Part shown: in pieces, positions 1 through 5,038 of the stretch
Layout: the number at the start of each line of letters is the position of its first letter
Position numbering within the stretch: position 1 is the first letter of the stretch
Source: JBGPTK01 sp041497605
GTDB lineage: Bacteria; Acidobacteriota; Terriglobia; Acidiferrales; UBA7541
Length of the DNA stretch: 5,038 nt
Assembly: GCA_041497605.1 (NCBI GenBank)
Contig: JBGQGW010000256.1
Location: forward strand, 1 to 5,038
Direction of reading: 5' to 3'
The notes under the pieces: generated by a model
What the model saw: the letters and a program-made list of their open reading frames with translations, nothing else
Database searches by the model: none
What the model was told of the DNA's origin: nothing
Position numbers and translations under genes: made by a program

Positions 1-1220
1 ACCAGCGCCATGCTCAAAGTAACATTGCAGACCGCCTCGGCGCAGACCACCAGCACCACCAGTTTTTGTTTATTGAGACCCATCATCGTGTAGGTTGCCA
101 CCTGATCCGCCGCAAAGAAAATCAGACCCAGTGACAGAATCCAGAGTACCCGGCCCGAAGGACCTGCATACTCCGGCCCCATCCACAGCCCGATGAACGA
201 ACTTCCCCGGATCAGAAAGGTAATGGCAATGGGCAGAATCACGACGCTGGCAAAGCGCGTCGCCTTCAGCGTAAGTATCTGCACTTGTTCCCTGCTGCCG
301 CCGGTTTCCAGGGCGCTCGCTCGCGGAATCATGATTGAGGAAATCCCGCTGATCAGGGACCTCGAATAGAACATCAGGTTCCCTGCGATTGCGAAGAAGG
401 TCACCATACTCACCGAAAGGAATGCGCCGATAATAATGGAGTCTGTGTAGAAAATCAGGCTGAGTGATACCTGCAGCAGAAACGCGTAGGCGCTGAAAGA
501 AAAGATCATTTTCAAATGTTTCCTATCGCATTGCCCCAGGCGAATCTTCAATGCGGGGAACAGCCGCTTGGCAACTCCGGCATACGCAAATCCGGTTGCT
601 ACCGTGAACGATAAGTAGATCAGGGCAAGTGCGATGAGCCCTTTGCCGTGCGCCAGAACGAGCACGATGGCAAGAGCGGTTAGCGCGCTATTAAACACTG
701 CAATTAAGTTAAATATGTCGAACCGATGCAGGCCGGAAACCGTCCCGCTGAATACTTGGCCGATGAAAGAAGCGGCAAGGTTGAAGCCTGCCAGGATAAC
801 AACCACTCGCGCCGCGAACCGGTATCCTTCTGGTACGTGAAATAATGGCATCACAAACGCGGCGAGAATAAAGGAAACGAGGATGGCGGCTGCCCCGCCC
901 GCTAGAAAAATAGCCATCGCGGAGGAAACTACCGAACTGGCCTCCCGATCGTTGGCTTCGGCATAAAACTTTGCCACGTAGCGCGTCACGGCAGTCCCCA
1001 CGCCAAGGTTGAATAGCCCGAGATACCACGTCAGCGATCCACAAAGAATCCACAAACCGTAGGCGGAGTTCCCCAGGTGATGCACCACAAACGGCGATAG
1101 AAATAACGCGATGATGCTCGAAAAAACAAATCCTCCCCAGTTCGATAAAATATGCCCAAGCGCCGAAGGCATATTGCGTTCGGTGGGAGCAGTAGCCAGG
1201 CGAGATGAGCCTTCAGACAC
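1..1220 (-). CDS. Polysaccharide flippase, MOP/Wzx-like (3' end outside window)
   Basis: This is an integral inner-membrane protein of the MOP exporter superfamily (Wzx/RfbX-like), which moves lipid-linked oligosaccharide units to the periplasmic face. I translated 406 codons by hand without a stop; the C-terminus lies beyond position 1. About eleven hydrophobic segments are visible, near residues 28-46, 56-75, 99-126, 136-158, 170-191, 194-214, 236-258, 262-283, 323-343, 356-375 and 385-405, against the 12-14 usual in the family. The N-terminal signature fits well: HHLGNSAYGLW (residues 47-57), then YLGLFNLGVGTAVTRYVAKF (66-85). An in-frame TGA at 1224-1226 limits the start. I chose GTG at 1218-1220, with a weak GGGG about 10 bases upstream; ATG at 1170-1172 (residue 17) is the alternative and has no Shine-Dalgarno. 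The gene is separated from the upstream glycosyltransferase by about 300 bp, so it may have its own promoter. The family is clear; the transported glycan is unknown. Confidence 0.88.
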   Translation of the reverse strand, partial: MSEGSSRLATAPTERNMPSALGHILSNWGGFVFSSIIALFLSPFVVHHLGNSAYGLWILCGSLTWYLGLFNLGVGTAVTRYVAKFYAEANDREASSVVSSAMAIFLAGGAAAILVSFILAAFVMPLFHVPEGYRFAARVVVILAGFNLAASFIGQVFSGTVSGLHRFDIFNLIAVFNSALTALAIVLVLAHGKGLIALALIYLSFTVATGFAYAGVAKRLFPALKIRLGQCDRKHLKMIFSFSAYAFLLQVSLSLIFYTDSIIIGAFLSVSMVTFFAIAGNLMFYSRSLISGISSIMIPRASALETGGSREQVQILTLKATRFASVVILPIAITFLIRGSSFIGLWMGPEYAGPSGRVLWILSLGLIFFAADQVATYTMMGLNKQKLVVLVVCAEAVCNVTLSMAL

Positions 1221-1264
1221 GAGTCATTTGCCCCAGTATGGTGGGATCAAATTCATTTGCAGCG

Positions 1265-1286
1265 CCTCGAGCGCCGCGCATCGAGG
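1265..1286. repeat. Short inverted repeat in flippase leader
   Basis: Arms CCTCGA (1265-1270) and TCGAGG (1281-1286) are perfectly complementary around a 10-base GC-rich loop. The repeat lies 45-66 bases upstream of the proposed GTG start of the flippase. No T run follows on either strand, so it is not a standard terminator. A 6-bp stem could arise by chance; a leader hairpin is only a possibility. Confidence 0.2.
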
Positions 1287-1340
1287 AGCGGGTCAAGATA
1301 ATTGCCCAAACTACTCTTGGTGGATACCATAAGATTTTAG

Positions 1341-1376
1341 TAGTAACTTACTAGTTATACGTGTATAATAATTATT
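1341..1376. repeat. Cluster of three AT-rich palindromes (possible operator)
   Basis: Three palindromes follow one another: TAGTAA-C-TTACTA (1341-1353), TTATAC-GT-GTATAA (1355-1368) and AATAATTATT (1367-1376, a perfect self-complement). ACTAGT (1350-1355) also bridges the first two. They sit in the gap upstream of the flippase, at about -120 to -155 relative to its GTG. Adjacent dyads in a promoter-like region fit a binding site for a dimeric regulator or supercoiling-sensitive DNA. AT-rich DNA yields such palindromes easily, so function is an inference; the symmetry itself is directly visible. Confidence 0.4.
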
Positions 1377-1392
1377 GGATTCAGATTGTCCG
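1365..1392 (-). promoter_or_regulatory. Weak candidate promoter for the flippase gene
   Basis: On the minus strand CGGACA (1387-1392) could act as a -35 box and TATTAT (1365-1370) as a -10 box, 16 bases apart. Transcription would begin near 1358 and leave a leader of roughly 140 bases before the GTG at 1220. The -10 box overlaps the second and third palindromes, which would suit repression by an operator protein. The -35 match is poor and the region is AT-rich, so this is a guess based on position and the -10 box. Readthrough from the upstream genes is equally possible. Confidence 0.17.
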
Positions 1393-1527
1393 AGGATGAG
1401 GATAATGAAGGTGAAATCAGGTTTGCGGGACAACAGCTTTAGCACATCCTTTCCGCGCTCAAGATTGGCGAATTCTAATCGCCTGGTTAATCGCCAGTGG
1501 AAAACACAGTCGCTTCCCCTCAAGGAC

Positions 1528-2667
1528 CTAAGATTCAACAGGATACGATTTTCTAATCGCTCCTATATCGTCTGTTTTCAAGAGCCCTTGATACAGCTCC
1601 AACCATTCGCCAATTGCAGCTTCGGGAGCGTATTTCCGGCACTCTTCGCGTCCGTTTCGAGCAAGTGTCGCCGCAAGCCCGTCTTCCTCCAGCAACCGGA
1701 ACGCACACTGCGCCATCGCTTCGTGGTCGTTGCGATCCACCAGCAGCCCGGTCCGGCCGTCCTCGATAATGTGGGGGATTCCTCCCGCCCGCGTGGCGAT
1801 CACCGGCAAGCCCGAAGCGTAGCATTCCAGGATCGAACCAGGCATGCAGTCAAAATCCGGACTGGTCAGGTAAATGTCCGCCGCATCGTACAGTTCCCGA
1901 ATCTTCTGGTGCGGCACACAGCCGGTAAACCGCGTATTGCGCAACCCGATGTTCTGCGCAAATCTCTCCAGGCCCGCCCGGCAGACGCCGTCATGCGTCA
2001 CTGTAAGCTCCGCTTCCGGGTACCGCTCTTGAATCATCTTGAACGCCCTCAGCGTGCACTCCACGTTGTAAAGCGGTTCCAAAATTCGATTGTGAAGGAA
2101 CACGGGCCGCGGGCGGCGGCGCTCGCGAAAATGAAACTGGCTCGTGTCGAGCAGATTGGAAATCGATTGAGCGGGCAGGCCAAACGTTTCGAACACGCCC
2201 TTCAAGAAATTCGATGGAGTCACGATCGCATCCATCAATCGCATCGTGGGGAGAGCGCTCGGCCAATTCCTCAAGTGTTCTTCCGCTCGCCCGTCGCGGT
2301 AGTTCACCACGATCTTTTTCCCGAACAGTTTTGCGCACGCGAGTGCCGGAATCGTCCACAGCATGTAGGAGTAATTGGAAGCTGAAAACACGTGGATCAC
2401 ATCGCACAGCGGCGCCCGCGCAAACAATTTAGCGCAATAGGCAGCAAACGTCGTGGCTGTCCGTGCGTACTTGATAGACTGCAGGATTCGCAGGGGGCCC
2501 GGCAGGCGGGGATTAATTGGCTGGAATGCCATGTCCAGGCCCGGCAGTTGGCTCAGACGAGCAAGAAGCCGGGTCGCCTGAACAGCCTGGCCGCCTAGAA
2601 TATCCATCGAGGGTGCGACCAGCAAGACGCGAATCCGGTTCTTCTCCTGCTTGAGTTTCTGATTCAT
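1528..2667 (-). CDS. Glycosyltransferase, GT4 type (GT-B fold)
   Basis: The 379-residue product is a cytoplasmic, probably membrane-associated retaining glycosyltransferase with two Rossmann-like halves, close to the usual GT4 length. The N-terminal half opens with a basic stretch, then strand IRVLLVAPS (12-20) and the glycine loop GGQAVQA (25-31). The C-terminal half (about 188-365) contains NRILEPLYNV (193-202), the usual R...K donor-binding loop with the Lys not evident; GCVPHQKIRELYDAADIYLTSP (249-270); and SPDFDCMPGSILECYASGLPVIAT (269-292). In the last, the family's E-x7-E motif appears as D273-x7-E281. The chosen ATG lies one base after the stop of the oxidoreductase gene (TGA-T-ATG), which suggests translational coupling; there is no Shine-Dalgarno. 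ATG at 2686-2688 is an alternative giving 7 more residues and overlapping the upstream gene. The frame stays open up to 2799, overlapping that gene. It probably builds the repeat unit of a surface glycan; donor and acceptor cannot be told. Confidence 0.9.
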   Translation of the reverse strand: MNQKLKQEKNRIRVLLVAPSMDILGGQAVQATRLLARLSQLPGLDMAFQPINPRLPGPLRILQSIKYARTATTFAAYCAKLFARAPLCDVIHVFSASNYSYMLWTIPALACAKLFGKKIVVNYRDGRAEEHLRNWPSALPTMRLMDAIVTPSNFLKGVFETFGLPAQSISNLLDTSQFHFRERRRPRPVFLHNRILEPLYNVECTLRAFKMIQERYPEAELTVTHDGVCRAGLERFAQNIGLRNTRFTGCVPHQKIRELYDAADIYLTSPDFDCMPGSILECYASGLPVIATRAGGIPHIIEDGRTGLLVDRNDHEAMAQCAFRLLEEDGLAATLARNGREECRKYAPEAAIGEWLELYQGLLKTDDIGAIRKSYPVES

Positions 2668-2668
2668 A

Positions 2669-4828
2669 TCAAAGGAGGAGGGCCGCATCCATGTCGATGG
2701 AAACAGGTGTTTGCGTTCGCCCTGATTCGAGCATCCTAAGGCAGCCGATGGTCGCGCGGATACCGTCGCGAACGGTGACTTCGGGCTGCCGGCCTTCACG
2801 GATTCCTTGCAAGAATGAACTCAATTGGCTTGCATACCCCTTTTGGGCCCACAGATGCTTTTGAGTCCGGCGGAAAGATGTCTCGACCGTCAATCGCTTG
2901 AAATTCTCGGTCTTGATTCCCAGATCCTGCGCGAATGCCTCGACGCGCTCTCCGCCAGAAGTCTTACTACCCACGGTGCAGTACGTAAGATTGCCAATGG
3001 AGCCATCAGCAAAGTGAAAGCTGGAGACCAAGTTATTTTCTCCGATCGGGGCTTGTCTGCCCATCGGCAGAGAAAAGGCAGCGACTTTTACGGGTTCGGA
3101 TTCGAGCAACCAGTACATCAGATCCATAAAGTGGCATGCTTCTCCTAGTATCGCTCCTCCAATGGCGGGGTCGGCGGCCCAATAGTTCCCCGAAAATCCT
3201 GGAGAATTGACGCTGCAGTTCAACACTGCTGGACCATTGCGACGCGAGAGTTGTTTTTTCAAAGTCGCATAAAAAGGAGCGAAGCGGCGGTTGAATCCAA
3301 CGGTGAGTTGTCTGCCGCTTTCTTGGACCGCCTGATTAAGCGCACGGCATTCATCTTCGGTCAGCGCCATTGGTTTTTCCACAAAGACGTTCTTGCCTGC
3401 CCGCAATGCTCGAACGGCCTGATCTGCGTGGAGTTGATTGCGGCTTGTGATCAATACAACGTCAATTTGTGGATCTTTCAGAATTGCTTCGTAGTCTGTG
3501 CAACAGTAGGCCGCGCCAAATCGCAGTGCGTAACTCTTGCCCCGGGCGCCACTGGTCGAATGTATGGCGCGCAGCTTGACGTGGGGGATTTTCTTCAGAT
3601 TCGGAAGGTGCTCCCAACGCGCGAGTCCGCCCGATCCGATCAGCGCTACTCCCAACTCATCTTTCTCTGACGGTCGGGACCAAAGTTCGACCTTTCGCTT
3701 CGGCTCGATCGTGCTGCAGGGCTCGGCATATTTCAAGAGTACTGCCAAGCTGTTCGCAGCCGGATCCAAAATCGTTTGGTAAGCATTTGGCGCTTCCGCC
3801 AGAGGAAATTGATGCGTGATGAGCGGCTGTACTTGAACTAGTCCCGCGGCGAGGAGGCGCAGGAATTCTTCTATGTTTCGTTTTTCCGTCCAGCGGACAT
3901 GGGATATCGGATAATCTTGTCCTTGCTTCTCATAAAGAGGATCGTAGCTTCCGGGGCCGTATGCGCGTGACATGAACAATTGGATCTCTTTTAGATACAT
4001 TTCATTCCACGGGAAGGTCATCTCCACTGCGCCGACGATTACCAAACGGCCGCGATCGCGGCACATCTGAAGCGCTTGCCGGCAGGGGTTGGATGATTTA
4101 GCGGCTGCGGCGACTATGACGCAATCAGCACCGCGACCACCAGTGATTGATGCCACGCCATCTTGCGGCGATCCGTCTATAATCAGTCCATAGTGCGCTC
4201 CCAGAAGCCGGGCCAGCTCTACACGCCCAGGCTTGAGATCTGTAGCAATTACTACCCCTCCTTGTAGCCGTGCCAATTGGGCAATGAGTTGTCCAACCAG
4301 TCCGAGCCCGATAATTGCGACAGTATCTCCCAAGCTCAGTTTGGCGATACGCACCGCATTTAGAGCGATACTCCCGAGCGTGGCGAAACAAGCGGATTCG
4401 AACGGTACCGTATCAGGTACGCGCGCGACCAAATTGCGCCCAGTCGAAATGATTTCAGCGTGGCCGGTGCCTTCCCCGCCATAGGCGACCCGGTCGCCCC
4501 GTTTGAGTTCTGTCACATTTGGATGTTTGTCGACCACAATGCCCGCGCCGGCGTAACCAATGACTGCATAGTCACTGAATTTGGCCCGAACTTCCGCGAA
4601 GGTCCGCAAGGGGCCATTTACCTTCGCTACCTCCCAGATCTTGAGCAAGTGGGCGGGATTTTCAGAGGCGAGCTTGAGCATTCCTGCCTGATGAATACTC
4701 GCAGTCTCTGTACCGCTACTGATCAGCGAACATACTGGCCGGATCAGCACTTGGTGAGGAGCTACCATTGGCTCCGGCACTTCCTCGACTATAATTTGCT
4801 TTATACCCTTTCGTATAACCTGTTGCAT
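2669..4828 (-). CDS. Bi-domain oxidoreductase: MDR (alcohol dehydrogenase-like) fused to Gfo/Idh/MocA
   Basis: The 719-residue cytoplasmic protein joins two NAD(P)-dependent dehydrogenase types. The MDR half (about 1-367) has a GroES-like region, then the Rossmann motif GLGLVG (174-179) ending in Asp197 (ATDLKPGR), which suggests NAD rather than NADP. A linker (about 368-391) leads to the Gfo/Idh/MocA half: GVALIGSGGLAR (393-404), the EKP motif with probable catalytic Lys485 (484-486), GFNRRFAP (511-518) and GGAILGEACHFMDL (557-570) with H566 and D569. In the MDR half the usual zinc residues look replaced: SGTE (38-41) where CGTD is expected, and GYAG (91-94) where GHE is expected; no four-Cys structural zinc cluster is seen. 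Such two-domain proteins occur in polysaccharide loci beside glycosyltransferases, so oxidation, reduction or epimerisation of a sugar or sugar nucleotide is likely, but the substrate is unknown. ATG at 4826-4828 is preferred over 4832-4834 because AGGAG is 8 bases from the former and only 2 from the latter. It lies 30 bp downstream of the preceding gene. Confidence 0.92.
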   Translation of the reverse strand: MQQVIRKGIKQIIVEEVPEPMVAPHQVLIRPVCSLISSGTETASIHQAGMLKLASENPAHLLKIWEVAKVNGPLRTFAEVRAKFSDYAVIGYAGAGIVVDKHPNVTELKRGDRVAYGGEGTGHAEIISTGRNLVARVPDTVPFESACFATLGSIALNAVRIAKLSLGDTVAIIGLGLVGQLIAQLARLQGGVVIATDLKPGRVELARLLGAHYGLIIDGSPQDGVASITGGRGADCVIVAAAAKSSNPCRQALQMCRDRGRLVIVGAVEMTFPWNEMYLKEIQLFMSRAYGPGSYDPLYEKQGQDYPISHVRWTEKRNIEEFLRLLAAGLVQVQPLITHQFPLAEAPNAYQTILDPAANSLAVLLKYAEPCSTIEPKRKVELWSRPSEKDELGVALIGSGGLARWEHLPNLKKIPHVKLRAIHSTSGARGKSYALRFGAAYCCTDYEAILKDPQIDVVLITSRNQLHADQAVRALRAGKNVFVEKPMALTEDECRALNQAVQESGRQLTVGFNRRFAPFYATLKKQLSRRNGPAVLNCSVNSPGFSGNYWAADPAIGGAILGEACHFMDLMYWLLESEPVKVAAFSLPMGRQAPIGENNLVSSFHFADGSIGNLTYCTVGSKTSGGERVEAFAQDLGIKTENFKRLTVETSFRRTQKHLWAQKGYASQLSSFLQGIREGRQPEVTVRDGIRATIGCLRMLESGRTQTPVSIDMDAALLL

Positions 4829-4836
4829 AAACATGA

Positions 4837-4841
4837 CTCCT
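4837..4841 (-). promoter_or_regulatory. Shine-Dalgarno deciding the oxidoreductase start
   Basis: AGGAG is read on the minus strand at 4841-4837. It is 2 bases from the first ATG (4832-4834) and 8 bases from the second (4826-4828). Only the second spacing suits initiation, so the protein probably begins MQQVIRKG rather than MFMQQ. Confidence 0.6.
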
Positions 4842-4864
4842 GCCGCGCTGCCCTCTTTCGCTGT

Positions 4865-5038
4865 TCAGCGTGCCACGCTCGCCTTCTCAGGTCTTAAATT
4901 ATCGTCGTGTGCAACGCTGTCTGTTCTCACAAGTGTTGCCATCACAGCTTCAAAACATCGGCCGACGGATTCCCAACTGTATTCCCGCGCGACTAGTTCG
5001 CGCGCAGCTCGGCCGATCTCGCTGCGCCGCGCGCGATC
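4865..5038 (-). CDS. C-terminal end of a probable GT4-type glycosyltransferase (5' part outside window)
   Basis: The frame is open from the window edge for 57 codons to TGA at 4865-4867. Residues 8-37 of the fragment (IGRAARELVAREYSWESVGR, then CFEAVMATLV) match the closing helices typical of GT4/GT1 glycosyltransferases, where a motif like ARE-x-V-xx-x-YSW packs back on the N-terminal half. A tail of 20 polar residues follows and ends the protein. The other two minus-strand frames lack this pattern; one of them meets TAG early. The gene is followed after 30 bp by the oxidoreductase and is probably co-transcribed with it. The N-terminal substrate domain is not visible, so only the broad family can be named, and other enzymes with a similar C-terminal helix cannot be fully excluded. 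Confidence 0.7.
   Translation of the reverse strand, partial: DRARRSEIGRAARELVAREYSWESVGRCFEAVMATLVRTDSVAHDDNLRPEKASVAR

Larger units (their letters stand above)
1221..1527. other. Intergenic region between glycosyltransferase and flippase genes
   Basis: This 307-base stretch is the only sizeable non-coding gap. Its middle (about 1330-1385) is markedly AT-rich compared with the coding DNA on either side and carries three adjacent palindromes, listed separately. I see no convincing rho-independent terminator after the glycosyltransferase: the short inverted repeats (for example GGCGA/TCGCC around 1467-1483) are not followed by a T run. A minus-strand frame of 75 codons spans 1311-1538 from a TTG, but it overlaps the glycosyltransferase end, has no Shine-Dalgarno and resembles nothing I recognise. 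The most likely content is a leader or promoter region for the flippase gene. Confidence 0.6.

Noticed and set aside
709..1053. Minus-strand open frame of 114 codons inside the flippase
   Set aside because: It is out of frame with the flippase, whose own frame gives long hydrophobic segments and the family signature through the same bases.
1364..1369. Perfect TATAAT on the plus strand
   Set aside because: No acceptable -35 box lies 16-18 bases upstream and no plus-strand gene follows; it is part of the palindrome cluster.
1476..1495. TAATCGCC repeated at 1476-1483 and 1488-1495
   Set aside because: Only two short copies, with no further units; too little to call an iteron or repeat array.
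1473..1560. Ten-base direct repeat TTCTAATCGC at 1473-1482 and 1551-1560
   Set aside because: Ten-base matches are expected by chance several times in a 5 kb window; no target duplication or mobile-element ends accompany it.
1375..2385. Plus-strand open frame of 336 codons
   Set aside because: It lies almost wholly antisense to the well-supported glycosyltransferase. Its translation is rich in Arg, Pro, His and Gln with no recognisable domain, as expected from the reverse of GC-rich codons.
3251..3670. Plus-strand open frame of 139 codons
   Set aside because: It is antisense to the conserved Gfo/Idh/MocA Rossmann domain and shows no family features; treated as a shadow.
4460..4897. Plus-strand open frame of 145 codons
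   Set aside because: It is antisense to the N-terminal MDR domain, has no recognisable motifs and no clear Shine-Dalgarno.

Overview
The window reads as a piece of a bacterial surface-polysaccharide (exopolysaccharide, capsule or O-antigen type) locus. Every supported gene lies on the minus strand, so transcription runs from high to low coordinates. In that order the genes are: the last 57 codons of a probable family-4-type glycosyltransferase (4865-5038); a two-domain oxidoreductase joining an MDR/alcohol-dehydrogenase-like half to a Gfo/Idh/MocA half (2669-4828); a complete GT4-type glycosyltransferase (1528-2667); an AT-rich gap of about 300 bp; and a polysaccharide flippase of the MOP/Wzx type (1-1220) whose 3' end lies beyond the window.

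The first three genes look like one operon. The gap between the upstream glycosyltransferase and the oxidoreductase is 30 bp, and the oxidoreductase stop codon is one base from the start of the next glycosyltransferase. The gap at 1221-1527 is the only real break. It holds three adjacent short palindromes in an AT-rich island and could carry a separate promoter for the flippase, but no promoter there is convincing. As inferred from the families, the glycosyltransferases add sugars to a lipid-linked repeat unit, the oxidoreductase modifies a sugar or sugar nucleotide, and the flippase moves the finished unit across the inner membrane.

The organism is probably a free-living, moderately GC-rich Gram-negative bacterium. 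The gene style would suit Acidobacteriota or a related soil lineage, but nothing in the sequence proves this. There is no tRNA, rRNA, CRISPR array, insertion sequence or phage gene. I found no clearly new system. The most unusual item is the two-domain oxidoreductase, whose MDR half lacks the usual zinc ligands. The large open frames on the plus strand are antisense shadows of these genes.
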